Source: Ooceraea biroi
Taxonomy: Eukaryota > Arthropoda > Insecta > Hymenoptera > Formicidae
Reading direction: 5' to 3'
DNA: 64,000 nt
Assembly: GCF_003672135.1 (NCBI RefSeq)
Contig: NC_039513.1
Span: forward strand, 11,879,971-11,943,970
Positions 13,290 through 25,070 of the stretch are shown one piece after another; positions within the stretch are counted from its first letter, which is position 1; the number at the start of each line of letters is the position of its first letter. The notes under the pieces are model-generated. The model did not search any database. It was not told the DNA's origin and was given only the letters and a program-made list of their open reading frames with translations. A program made the translations under genes and the position numbers.

Positions 13290-13497
13290 GATCGGATATA
13301 CGTCTATTAGACGTCGGAGCCGTCTAGACTAAAACAACGTCTAGAAATATTTGAATTAGATGTCATGTATATTGTATTTCCGTAAACACAATTAAAACCT
13401 AATTAGGAAATACAATATACATGACATCTAATTCAAATATTTCTAGACGTTGTTTTAGACTAGACGGCTCCGACGTCTAATAGACGTATATCCGATC
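13290..13497. repeat. Near-perfect palindrome with arms of about 92 bases
   Basis: The left arm (13290-13382) starts GATCGGATATACGTCTATTA. The right arm (13406-13497) ends with its complement, TAATAGACGTATATCCGATC. The loop is about 23 bases and I see few or no mismatches between the arms. It contains no gene. Confidence 0.88.
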
Positions 13498-13794
13498 TCG
13501 CGTATAATATTCTTACAATAACGGTGCAATGTTTATAAAACATTTTTTTCTGCAAGTCAATATGTACATGTATATGTATGGTATCATAATAAAACCGAAA
13601 TTTTGTTGTTGGAAAAATAATCTTATAAAACATATTTTCAATCATACACTAGTAGTAATCGACGTCAATTTGATGGTTTCGACGTCGATTCGACATCGAT
13701 CGACGAGTCATTTCTCACTAGGATTCACTTCATAATCGAGAACAAATTTCTATCGATATCATAATGATTCTGAAGATAACAGCTTTGCTTTTGC

Positions 13795-14170
13795 GCATTG
13801 CGAAAAATGCTAGAAAGACGAAAATTTACACAGCTAAAGTTTAACAGCTTACTATATCCGTTGTAGACTCGGATTAACTCATTGTACGTAACAATCCATT
13901 AATGGGTTAAGTTCGCATCAGACTATGCATTGAAGATTGAAGATTTAAGATTGGAATTTGAGTAATCAGGACAAAAGAAATTAAAATTGCGTTGTCCTGA
14001 TGAAATTTCAATCTTTTAACGCCAATCTTTAGTGCGTGGTCTGATGCGGACTTTTAACTCAACGGATTGTTACGTACAATAAGTTAATCTACAATTAGTC
14101 TACAATGGATATAGTAAGCTTTTAAGCTTTAGTTGTGTCCTAAATTTTCTTTCTAGCATATTTTTCGTGC
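13795..14170. repeat. Imperfect inverted repeat, arms of about 180 bases
   Basis: The left side includes AAAAATGCTAGAAAG and CATTGTACGTAACAATCC. The right side includes CTTTCTAGCATATTTTT and GGATTGTTACGTACAAT. The centre is AATCAGGACAA...TTGTCCTGAT at about 13964-14000. The arms are clearly homologous but differ by several indels, so they are older than the neighbouring palindrome. Confidence 0.75.
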
Positions 14171-14464
14171 TGTCGCAAGAACTGTAATCTGACAGCTCGC
14201 TTACGATTTATAGACGTTTAGAAGACGTCTACTAGATGCGTCTAAATGAGGCCAAAATGACGTCTATCTAGATGTGAAAATCGATCTATCTTATACGTAT
14301 CGAATAGACGTCTACTATACATCTATTAGACTTTATGTTTCTCCCTGGGGGCCTTCTCGCATACATTAAAATGTATTATGTACGTACTCGCATCATCAGT
14401 TCAGTGCTTCTGCACTGAGCATCGTGTATCACGTACCGTACGTATCGCTGTCTATCGTAATTAA

Positions 14465-15690
14465 CCCATACAGCACAGAAGCTTGCACCAACATTGCAGC
14501 AACGTTGCAACGTTGCAAATTGCAATGCAACAGTACGAAGACATTGCAGAGATATATATCCGCAAAATACCAGCACACTTGTAGCAACATGACATTAATA
14601 TTTCGGAAACATTGCACAATCAAAATTTGTAATTAATTAATATTAATAATTCATTTTATTAAAACATTGGAGTCTTCCTATCCTAACGAGATTCGTCCAA
14701 ATCTATTCGACCAACGATGTGTGATGACCAGAATCTGAGCTCGGTAATATATATGTGCATGCGGTGTTTGTCTCTTTCGACTATCTAAAGAACATGGTGG
14801 TTGTACGACGCGAGCATCATTCTAAAAGAAAGTAGTTACGTAAAAGAAAAAGGTAAGTACTTTTTTATAATATTATGTCTAATTATAGCACTTGTGTGCT
14901 GTTAATCTTGTATCTATTAATTATAATAGAGAATCACTCTATTTGCCTATCTCATGGTTTATATCACTATAACCTCAAAATTATGGAAATTCATTAGAAA
15001 ACTGCATATTAATAGTTGTAATATTTTTAATAACTTTTTCTGTTATAGAAGCTGTTCGTGAAATACACAATCATGCCACTGATGCAGAAATTGCTGAATG
15101 CATTTCCAAGTGGCTTGCTCAAGCTCCGGTTAGGATTGAGAGATCAAAGTATGTCATTTTACATATAATTCTATACATACTTGCAGTATGTATATTTTTA
15201 TGTAATTTTATGCTAATATATGAATTTTAATTCCTATTTTATTTTTACAGGCAACATACAAACAAAAACGAAGAAGATTCAATTATTTAATTAAAGGAAA
15301 AATAATATCTCAAGAAGAGGATTTTTAAGTTTTTTTTATAAAGAACAGTTACTTTTTTATAACAAAAATAGAGAAAATGTTTATTTCATTTTTTATTACT
15401 ATTGTTATATTACATATAATTGTCTATTTATGTTAATAAATAAAAATATTGAAGTTATATAAATAAAAATATTTAAAGTATATAATAATGAATAATTATA
15501 ATTATTGCAAATTCATTACATTGCAATATTATTATGATGTTTGTTGCAATGTTCCAAAAAGCGAACATTTTCACATTCCTGCAATCCCATAGCAATGCTG
15601 CAGAAACATTTCGCAGTGAATTTGCAATGTTGCTACGTTGCGGTGGAAGATTCTTGCAATATATATGCAATCTTTTCGTGCTGTATGGGA
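14465..15690. mobile_element. TIR element with TTGCAA-rich arms carrying a gene fragment
   Basis: The ends are inverted copies: CCCATACAGCAC at 14465-14476 and GTGCTGTATGGG at 15679-15690. Homology extends inward as a degenerate run of TTGCAA/GTTGCAAC words (14490-14560 and 15540-15680). The left flank reads TTAA and the right flank AACG, so no clean target duplication is visible. The interior holds a spliced-looking coding remnant on the plus strand and an AATAAA at about 15435. Its CCCA start and its AGCAC step match two other elements at 17969 and 18183. Confidence 0.7.
14790..15290 (+). pseudogene. Spliced gene fragment, possibly the C-terminus of a DUF4806-like protein
   Basis: Three pieces join in phase. 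The first, ending at 14852 (GAAAAAG|GTAAGT), reads WWLYDASIILKESSYVKEK. The second, 15049-15148, lies between TTATAG and AA|GTATG and reads AVREIHNHATDAEIAECISK then WLAQAPVRIERS. The last, 15251-15290, ends in TAA. The ATDAEIxxxISKWLxxA pattern reminds me of the C-terminus of DUF4806 proteins, which are common in ants; that match is from memory and tentative. The frame is closed by a stop just before the first piece and no start codon is available, so this is a truncated copy or needs an upstream exon. It lies wholly inside a TIR element. Confidence 0.45.
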
Positions 15691-15946
15691 ACGCTGAAAC
15701 TTTTAGCACTCGATAAAGATATCGCGTGAGGTTAGCAACGTACAGTTGCGAAATAAGAAAGTCTCGATATATTTAATACGAAACATTACAGCGGTAATAA
15801 ATTAAAAGTTCGTCATATTGTTAATTCTGAGTGATAATATGGTATACATATATACAAGATCAATAAAACGCAGAACCGGACGACTGCACTTAACGTAAAT
15901 GTACGACTATGTACGTTGAACGGAGCTATATGTTGCGCAGCGGTGT

Positions 15947-16027
15947 ACCATGATTGCCAAAATATGCATTCGCGTATCGTACGTGTATATATATATATAT
16001 ATATATGTATGCGTAATTTTGGCAATC
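15947..16027. repeat. Short hairpin with a (TA)n centre
   Basis: TGATTGCCAAAATATGCAT at about 15950 pairs with ATGTATGCGTAATTTTGGCAATCA at about 16004-16027. A (TA)n run lies between them. It may be the remnant of a small inverted-repeat element. Confidence 0.55.
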
Positions 16028-16889
16028 ACGTCGCGCGCATAAGCGACGGTATAACTTCCGAGCGATGAGGGGTACAGCCATTCGCGATTCGCGGCTGCAT
16101 TCACGTTGCACCTTTCGGAAATCCCGGGCTTTTTTCAGCAATAAAACGTGACCGTGGACGCGAAAATTCCGTCGGTCGCATCGTCATCGAGACTGAAAAG
16201 AAAATCTTTCGATAGTTTCAAAAACTATAATTCGAATCAACCTGCGCACAACCGTGAGAAACAATAAGTAAGACTCGTTAGATCGAGTATCTTATCAATC
16301 GGTTACGTAACAGTTCTTTGTGAGGGGAAAAACAATTGGTATTCCGTGAGCGCGTGTCTCGCGCACGTGATAATACCTTTTGAATCATGTAAAAGGCATA
16401 TATCATATACATCGCAATGTGTCGCTCGCGACACAGTCGGAGCGGCGCGAGGCTATGCAATTCAGTGTCAGGCGAGGATCAGAGGGTGCAGCGTGCCGCG
16501 CATCGATTTCGTCCCCACCCACTGCGATTGCTCGCGACAATTTCGCGTCCGACGAACAAAGGTACGGAGGACGGACCGGTGAAGAGAACGGCAACCCCTG
16601 TCCATCATTTCTTTGCATCTATTTCCCGCGCGTCACCTATTTTTTCCCTCGTCTCTTTGTCGTCACGTTTACGCGCATCTTTATTAATCCTAATTAATTT
16701 TTTACATGTATATAGTTTCTCATCGAGGATGCGTCGCGGACGCAGTACGGGACACCGCCGCTGACACCGCCAATGTACCGCCGATGCCCCGTCCACGCGC
16801 GTCTACGTGCAACGCAGCACTACATCCCCGCGCCGCAGCTTTGACGCCACTGCCGGCGGACTGGCCTCGCGTGCTAGTGCTCTCGGTCG

Positions 16890-16986
16890 CGGGAGCAGTT
16901 TAGTCAGTCAGTCGGCCGGGCGAACACGAGGAGCGCCAGCTCGAGAAGCGGCTTAGACGTTACTTGGACGTGGCGGGCGAGCAACA
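16890..16986 (+). promoter_or_regulatory. Probable core promoter and 5' UTR of the patched-related gene
   Basis: A GC-rich stretch ends in TTTAGTCAGTCAGTCGG (about 16899-16915), which contains tandem copies of the arthropod initiator TCAGT. It lies about 80 bases before the start codon at 16987. No TATA box is visible. Use as an initiator is inferred. Confidence 0.4.
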
Positions 16987-19900
16987 ATGGAGGCGCGCGG
17001 CGACGGCCGACCGACGACGAGGAGAGCCGCGTCCACGAGCAACGACAGTCGCGTACGGATCACGTGGAGCCGCTGCAAGGAGCTGCTGCTAGACTTTCAC
17101 TTCAATTCCGACCGGATATTCCACCGGTGAGCGTATAGTGCGTGTATACGTGTACGTATGTTCCGTACAGGTCCCCCCGGAAGATCCCGGGTGTCTAATA
17201 GCGCATGCACGCACGAGGGGATTCGCTGACACTCGGCTCCCGTCGCTGCGACGGCGAGGACGCGTTGTTCGTCACGCTTTATATTTATTCGATGCCACGA
17301 GAGAGAGCTTGGAAGCTGCGCTCTCCTTCAACGTTATTTTTTGTCTCCTTCGATGATTTTCTGATAATGAGATGTTTCCGTTACCGTCAGTGACTCATTC
17401 AAAACAATCGAGCTGTAGATTTCACGCATACATAATGTGAACGTATGTAGGTGGCGAGAAAGAAAATTTTAGAGATTTGAGCGTAGATACATAGCCTGTC
17501 CGTTAGTATTCCACGATTTTCCTTACGGGTGGGGATGGTTAGACGTGTTTTTGACCAGGGAACAAAGAGAACGAGGTTGGAAAGCGCGTCTTCGACTTGT
17601 GTTAGAGGGCAAACAAATAACTTAGCTTAAAGAGCAAACAGTCGATTCAAATTTTTTTCTCACTCTTTCTCCAAATAAATTCTAATAAATCGTGTAATTA
17701 TTTGAGAAGAAATTTATAACGAGTGTATTTAACGCGATAAATTGGAAATCTTGAATACAAATCAAACTCCAAGTCGACGGCAGGACTTCCATGAATAATG
17801 GATGGGTGTCCAGAATAGCTCGAATGGATAAGCGCAGCTGATACATTAAAGCTCCACGTCACTGACAGAAAAGGATCATAAAGAATTGAAGGTTTCCAGA
17901 TTACTCGCCACGAAATAGAATCGATCGTCTATCCGTATCTAAGAATCCAGTATGTCCTGCATTTTACCCACGTAGCACAACAGCACCTGAAAAGTGCTTT
18001 GAAAGCGCTACTGCGAGCGCATGAATTCAGCGCTTTAAAAGCGCTATCAAAATCCACTAGAAAAAGCATTTTATAAGCGTGTAAGACCGGCGCAGGAAAA
18101 ATGCAGTTTTATAGCGCTCAAAGCGCGCTCAAAATCCGTTCAAAAACCCATTATAAGCACTTTACAAGCGCGTAGATTAATACCCAGACAGCACCCAGAT
18201 ATCCGAAAGACATCCATAAGATGTTCTTCAAAGATATTGAAGAATAAAAATACTACCAGTAAAATCGTTTTGTAAATGTCGCGTGAACCGATATCAGTGA
18301 TGGGGCGCCGGGATCGGGAAGGGAAACCGCCGTGCACGGCGTCGACTTATTTCAGCATCGGCATTCAAAAGAAGAGAAGAAGCAAAGAATGCTAGATCGG
18401 TTTTGCGGATGGTTATTTGTAAGGTGATAACGCAAATGTTGCTTGCGAGAACGTCACGCCTGGCCTGGCCATCTATCGGTCGCTTGGTGAATCAGAGGTG
18501 GGAAACGGGAAGGCGATTTCACTCTAAGCTAGAATGAAGAATAGCATATGGATATACAAACATATCCATTTTGGGATAGTCCTACAATGTTCACAAATGT
18601 ATATCCTATGGATATCTGTATAAGGTTCATGGATATCCCGACAAAAAATGGACATAAAACGGATATCCATAGGATATCCTGTGCTGTCTGGATATAGTGA
18701 GAGAAAAGTTATTGAAATAAATAGTCACGAAATAATACACAATATTATGTATTTTAATATATACTTATTTTAATGCGTTGCATTTCCACAGCAATTTTAG
18801 AAGATGCATTCTCAACAGCGCTTTGCACGCGCTGCTGTGCTACGTGCGCTTTCAAAGTGCTTTTTATGCGCGTGATTAACGCAAGTGTTTTTAAGTGTTT
18901 TTCAGAGTGAATTACATGTTTTCAAGTAACGTTTTAGTCTTAGAAATCATTTTTAGCACACTGTGAATCGAAATCCATCAAAATATCCACCTGCCAAAAA
19001 AGTGCGTAACTGACAGCGGTTTTGGGAGGTGCATTCTCAATAGCGCTTTCAAAGCGCTTTGCACACGCTGCTGTGCTACGTGGGTATTCACGTGCTTTAC
19101 ACAGCGCAGCATCATTCTTCCGAGAGGAACGATTCCATTAATTCAGCTCAGTCCGGTATTAAAGCTCGGAAGTCTAGAAAGATTAGTCGCAAATCAGCGT
19201 CATCAAGATGCATTCAGTCATCAATTTCCATTTGTGTCAGCGCGCATTGCCTTTCTTTCCGTACAACTTTACGATTGATAATGTGCGCGCAAATTCATTG
19301 GAAGAAATTTAATTATTAAAGAAGCCTCGAGGGAAACCGCGATTGTGCTTTCGCTTTCTCCACAAAGATTTCTTTGATTCTCTCCGCGTTTTGTTCTCTG
19401 GGTAACGTGAATAACTACGTGCCATTAGATGATGCAGCAAATCATCGTGTTTTCCTTGATTCGAGTCGAACGTTGCTCAAGGAGCAAGAGTAAACTTCCA
19501 TTGGAACATTCGACGTAAGATTCTCGCAAACTGTGATCTCAATATGCACGTCATGAATATGTATCGGAAAGACTGAATGTAAATCAGAACGAGCGTATGG
19601 TAAAGATGTAAATAAAAAGTAATCCCGATACGTGATCGCAAAGTACCAAACATTTGAATTTATTTAAATTTCTTATCAAGTCCGGCGCGTTATAATCGTG
19701 CACAATTATCGCTTTTCCCGCGATACGACACTAAATTCGCTTCTCGATCGCGCGTTGAAATAATCAGCTCCAAACGGAAGATGTAAGTAGATGACATCGT
19801 CATGTGCGTTAACTGTTATTATGTTAGCACGGTTTTCAGCCAATTTTCACGATCGCAATGTAACTCGGCAAGAGCGCCGCGCTTGATTCGCATTCTTCAT

Positions 19901-22900
19901 TGCCAATTAAGCTGATTCTGCGGAAATACTACGGAAATATTACGGAAATCGATTTTATAAATGTAAACGTTGTTCAATACATACATTTTTCGATCTCTCT
20001 TTAAACAGAGCCGAATGGTCATTTCCTGAATGTAATACTTTTCGCTCGAGTTTTATACGTACAATTATCATCAAGTAACGAAATATTTTAAATTTTATTA
20101 ATCGCTGCCAAAATATATATATTTCATTTCTTTTCTTTTTTTATTTCTATGCAAAGTTTAATAATAATCCGAAAAGCTGTTCGTTCTAAAATGTACACAA
20201 CTTCTCGAGATATTTTAGCGCGTTCTTGGAAGTGTTCCTGAAGTTGCGTGTTTGAAAACATCAAAGAAGTTGCTTATAAGGCAGCACAAGGCAATCTCGA
20301 GTCTTATTGATGCGTATAGAGGTACATATCTTCTTTGTCCCTAATTAATGATTAATTGGTAGCTTAAGTGGCCTGGACGATAACGGACTTGGTAGAAAGG
20401 GAACTGTGTTCTATATCAAATAGGAAATCTTATTGCGTGCAATTCTAAAATCGCTACGAATGCATGTAATTAGCAGCTAGCTGAAAATTAGAAGCAGATT
20501 TTAAAATCTTAAACTCTAAGTCACTCTCAAGACGCACATGAACATAACTGTGACGTATCTACATTATGATTTTTCATTCGTGACTGAAGTTTCCTGTTTT
20601 TCGTGTGTTTTACACAACAAAATCTTGCAAGCAAGTAACGTTAAGATCGGATTATAGAATATCGTCAATCTACTGGCATCCCTTTCTCGCTTCTGTCTCA
20701 TTTAATTTGGAGATCATTGTCCCAACGTTAGCCCAACTTATCGATTACCATTATCTCACGATCATCATGCGATTGTAGACGATGATTAAATTTAATGTAT
20801 CTCTCTATAGCCCTGGCGTTGCACTCGATTTTAATAACAGCCTCCTATAAATTCGTGGTCAATGCTCTTTATCGAGTTTACATTTACTTGCTTATATTTT
20901 TGTCAGCCACTTATTATTTTTAACTCTTAAGACGTACTCATCGCTCATTATTTCCATATTTTATCTTTAGTTTTCCGTTTTATTTTCCAGGATCGGACTC
21001 AGCATAGCCACGAAGCCATGGCTATGGCTGATAATATCTCTGTGTCTAAACCTCGTCTGCGGGTTCGGACTGCTGCTTTGGAAAGAGGAAATCGATGAGG
21101 TTGAGCTCTACATCCCGATCGGCTCTATATTTCGCAAGGACGCCGCCTGGGCGAAGGAGCATTTCCGCGATGATCTCAGACACGAAAGTATCCTCGTCAC
21201 CGCTCCCAACGTGTTGGATCTCGAAGTGCTGCGATCGGTACATAGGCGATCATGAATTATACGAGTATCAATGAAGGTTCTTTTCCACATTAATGCACAA
21301 TTTTCCCCACGATAGTTAAGCTTATCATTGCATTAATTTGACATCTTCAGAAGAAAAATCAAGATACAAATCTCATACTTTGACAATATTAAAAATTAGC
21401 ACTTTGCACAAGAGATATCATTCTCGTGCGTCTGTGTCTATGTGTATGTACATTTTCTTTTTCGCATGAAATTACATGCATATCAAACCGATAACGTTAA
21501 GCGGTAAAAATTGTATTAAAGATACGCTACGAAGTATGTTCTAATTACGATTTCATCATAATGATATAACCGATTGCTCGCTTGCAGATCAAAAGCATCG
21601 AGAGAGACGTGAAAAATATAGTGATAAATAATAACACATGGGAAGACATATGCGCCGGGTAAGCGCTTTCGCGTTACGTTAAAGTACGATCCTTTACATG
21701 AATTTTTATTGAAACATCCGCGATGAATTACAGGTACTTCACGTGGTTTCAAGAGAACGACAAGTGGGAGACTATGGATAAGTCAGAGTTTCCTGAAGAA
21801 TACCTACCTATTATAAATAATACGATGACGAAGGAGCCCTGTATCCATAAGTCGCTCCTAAAGTTATGGCAAAAGGATGGCGAGGAGAATATCGACGAAT
21901 TGACGAAGGCGGAGATACTAGAAGACGTTACCGCGAGCCTGCAAAATAAGTGAGTCGCTGAAAATTCCATGTGACACAAAATTGAGATGCGATCGTATGT
22001 TAATTCGTCTTTCTCCGTGGCTTTCCAGGAAAACCAAAGATATACTCTCCGATATCGCGCCGCTGCTGGCGGGCGTCGAGTACGACGAGAACGGCAGGGT
22101 GAAGAGTGCGAGCGCGACAATCCTCTACTGGTCGCTGAAGAAGTCGAATCCACACTCACCGGAATGGGAAGTGGAGTTCATCGAGAAAGTGTTGCACTCG
22201 AATCGCACTCTGCCGCCAGGCATGGAGATCTACGCGGTGACGTTGCGCAGCTATCAGGACATGCTGCACCAGGTGGTGAACAGCAACATGACTGTACTGT
22301 TCTGCGGCATGTCGCTCATCACGATCTACGTGATTGTGATGATTGGCCGTTGCAACGCGATGCAACAGCGGATATATCTGTCCCTGATGGGCATCTCCGT
22401 GGTCGGTCAGGCCCTCCTGTCTTCCTACGGGATCTGTTACTACTTGGGATTTTCCTACGGCCCGGTCCACCCGATTCTGCCGTTCCTGCTGCTCGGCATT
22501 GGCGTCGACGACATGTTCGTCATCATGCAAAGTCTGGAGACCTTGTCGGAAGCGGACAAGTCGTTGGATATCCCCGCCCGCATCGCGAAATCCATTCAAG
22601 TGTCAGGTGCGACGTAGTCTTGGCAAGCTCGGTAGACGGAAATAATTCGCGTCGCGCGTAATTGTCGCGTTTTGGATGTATCTCGAATGAAAGCTCATAT
22701 ATAGGAAAGACAGACGCGGAAAGACTAAAAATACGGAAAGTTCGTGCAGTCACGCGTTGCCGAACTTTATGTACTATACAATTAATGTCTGTCCGTCATT
22801 GCAGGTATGTCAATTACCGTGACATCGTTTACCAACATGGTGGCCTTCGCCATCGGCATGACGACGGTGATGCCATTCCTGAGGTCTTTCTGCATGTTCG

Positions 22901-24855
22901 CCGCGACGGGCATACTGTTCCTGTACATTTACGAGATCACGTTCTTCGTCAGCTGCCTCGTGTACGACGAGAGGCGTTTGGCGGCGAAGAAAGAGGGCTG
23001 CTGCTGCCGGCCGCGTCCCAACTGGCGGCCGAACGAGTGCAGCAAGCGGAACCTTCAGCGGCTCATCTTCGAGAACTACGTCGGGCCCTGCGTGATGCGG
23101 ACGTGGGTGAAGACGATCGTTCTACTGATCACCGCCACCCTGTTGTGCGTCAACGCGTGGGCGATATTCCAACTGGAGCAGAACTTCGACCCGCTCGCGT
23201 ACCTGAACCAGGAGTCCTATCCCATACGCTTCGACAAGAAGATGAAGGAGCACTTTCCGCGATACGGCAAGAACGTCAATATATACCTCACCGGCGTGGA
23301 CTACTACGAGGATCGCCAGGCGCTGTTCGAATTGGTGAGCGCGCTCAAGCAGAACCCGTACATCAACAATCGCACTCTCGACCCATGGTTCATGGCGTAC
23401 GAGAAATGGCTGGAGACCACCGGCAAAGGTAATCTTCTCGATCACGTGCAAATAATTCGACTGTCTTAAATACAAATATTCAAGCTGGAGGAATTTAAAT
23501 TTTGCACCTTGCTGAAATGCAATTAATTAATACCACGTTATCTCTCTTATCAGTGGAATACATCGAAGACAAGGACGAGTATTACAATATACTTACGGAA
23601 TATCTGCTGTTCACGGTGAAGGGCCAAGCGTTCATCCAGGATATAAAGTTCGACAAACTGCCGTTCAACGATTACAACATTACAGTAAATATAACGTAAA
23701 ATATTACACGTACTTACATCGTGCAGACGCCGGTCTCTCACCAAGAGCAATTTCAGACGTCGCAGATCCTGGTGCAGCATGTTCCCGTGAGCACGACGGC
23801 CAATCAGAGACGCGCTATGCAATCGGTTCGAGATATCGTGAAGTCGGTCAACTTCACGAAGGGCTACGAATACATTGCGATTCATTCGCTCGATTACGTT
23901 TCGTGGGCGTCGAACACGGTAAACGAAACCTCGTAAAATCGCTTTCTCGAGATCTCCCCTTCAAGTAGATCGTTAATCGATCGATCTTGCAGATCATTGG
24001 CGAGGAACTGAACAGGAACTTGAGCCTCGAGATAGTGGCGGTTGGAATAGTGACGTTGGTGCTGCTCAGGAACCTACTCGCGTCGTTTTGGGTGATGTGC
24101 TGCGTCTTGTTCACCCTCATAGACCTTCTGGGCTCGATGTACTTCCTAGGAATAACCATCGAGATCTCGTCGACCATCATGATCCTGCTGTGCGCTGGAC
24201 TGGCAGTCGATTACGCCGCGCACATCGGCCTGGAGTTCATACGCTCGAGTGGCAGTAGACAAGGTTCTTGAACAATATGATTTCTATTTAAAACATTTAA
24301 TTATAAAATGCAGAAGTCGAAGTGTTATCACATTTCGTCGTACTTGCAGAGCGAGCGATAACGACAATCTGCGTGATTGGACCGGCAGTGTTGAACGGCG
24401 GCCTGAGCACATTCATTGCCTTCGTTCTGCTCGGTTTCAGCCAGGCTTACGTCTTCATGACCTTCTTCAAAGTACGGATGTAAAACTTGCCGTGAAACTC
24501 GCAAGTGCAGTCGTTGCCCGAAACAGAAATAAAGAGCACACTTTGTTGCTGTTCCAGCTATTCACGTCCGTGGTGCTATTTGGATTGTTCCACGGACTGC
24601 TATTTCTACCGGTGATTCTGAGCCTACTGGGACCTGCCGAGAGGAGACAGGACGTGCCGCAAAAGGCTCAGGCTATGCAATATCACAACGGCTACTATAC
24701 CGTCCGCCTATCTCAGAATGGGAAAGGTAGTATCACTGGTATCCCTAGATAGTATCGAAATTTTAGTGATTAAACAAAAACTTGAGATAACAAAAAACAA
24801 ATATTTTATTTGTTTTTTTTTCCTTACAGACACAGAAGATGCTCTCGGCAAATGA
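16987..24855 (+). CDS. Patched-related (patched domain-containing) membrane protein, 12 exons
   Basis: Exons: 16987-17126, 20991-21237, 21588-21658, 21734-21949, 22029-22606, 22805-23428, 23554-23684, 23727-23918, 23993-24263, 24350-24471, 24558-24726, 24830-24855. All join in phase at GT-AG, giving 928 residues, a normal length for the family. The first membrane segment (GLSIATKPWLWLIISL) opens exon 2. A large extracellular loop follows. A sterol-sensing-type bundle spans 22290-22960 with LLLGIGVDDMFVI, then VSGMSITVTSFTNMVAFAIG across a splice. The second half repeats the plan: a membrane segment at 23105, a loop, and a last bundle at 24010-24640 with CAGLAVDYAAHIGLEF. The acidic residues of both bundles (GVDD, GLAVDY), typical of RND-type transporters, are kept. 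It is related to Patched and Dispatched and may move lipid or sterol; the substrate is unknown. It is closer to PTCHD/Ptr proteins than to the Hedgehog receptor, judging by length. Intron 1 (3.9 kb) carries two nested transposons. Confidence 0.88.
17969..19083. mobile_element. TIR element with AGCGCT-rich arms in intron 1 of the patched-related gene
   Basis: The ends are CCCACGTAGCACAACAGCAC at the left and the inverted form, GCTGCTGTGCTACGTGGG, at the right, flanked by TA on both sides (a likely 2-base target duplication). The arms are packed with AAAGCGCT/AGCGCTTT words (17995-18175 and 18820-19070). The right side contains two related copies of the arm (GCTGCTGTGCTACGTG also at about 18829-18844), so it is partly duplicated. 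No transposase is encoded. A second element (18183-18693) sits inside it. Confidence 0.72.
18183..18693. mobile_element. Nested TIR element with GATATC-rich arms
   Basis: The ends are CCCAGACAGCAC at 18183-18194 and GTGCTGTCTGG at about 18682-18692. The subterminal arms repeat the word GGATATCC (CAGATATCC at the left; GGATATCCATAGGATATCC at the right). The interior has no gene. TA lies immediately to the left and ATA to the right. It is inserted in the AGCGCT-rich element, so it is the younger of the two. Confidence 0.68.
19084..20990. other. Rest of intron 1 of the patched-related gene
   Basis: AT-rich intron sequence up to the acceptor TATTTTCCAG at 20981-20990. No exon, RNA gene or clear repeat was identified in it. 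Confidence 0.5.
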
Positions 24856-25070
24856 CGTTTAACGAACGTTTCGAAAGGCTGTTTAGGTAAAAATATTTTC
24901 GTATGTATCTCTAGCGTCGAAGTTTGTATGACTGCGGAACGAATGCGTGCACACTACGTCGCGAGGACGTATGCGCCTATGTCTCTCTCTTCCGTCTCTC
25001 TTTTCACTCTTTTATAGAAAAAAATAACTAGGATATAAAGATATCTTTTATACAAAAGAACAATGAGGAG

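Larger units (their letters stand above)
13271..14354. mobile_element. Compound inverted-repeat element with GACGTC-rich arms
   Basis: The outer ends match as inverted copies: GGCCCAAGGAGAAAC at 13271-13285 and GTTTCTCCCTGGGGGCC at 14338-14354. Both ends are rich in the palindromic word TAGACGTCTA and its variants (13300-13345, 13450-13490, 14213-14335). Inside lie two fold-backs: a near-perfect hairpin at 13290-13497 and an imperfect one at about 13795-14165. No transposase is encoded, so the element is non-autonomous. The exact ends and target duplication are uncertain. Confidence 0.6.

Noticed and set aside
22156..22661. Long frames antisense to, and out of frame with, the patched-related exon
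   Set aside because: They are shadows of the strongly coding exon at 22029-22606.
24727..24752. Read-through end of the patched-related gene (GSITGIPR then stop)
   Set aside because: A donor at AAAG|GTAGTA and an acceptor at 24829 give an in-phase last exon ending at 24855; either end changes only the last few residues.
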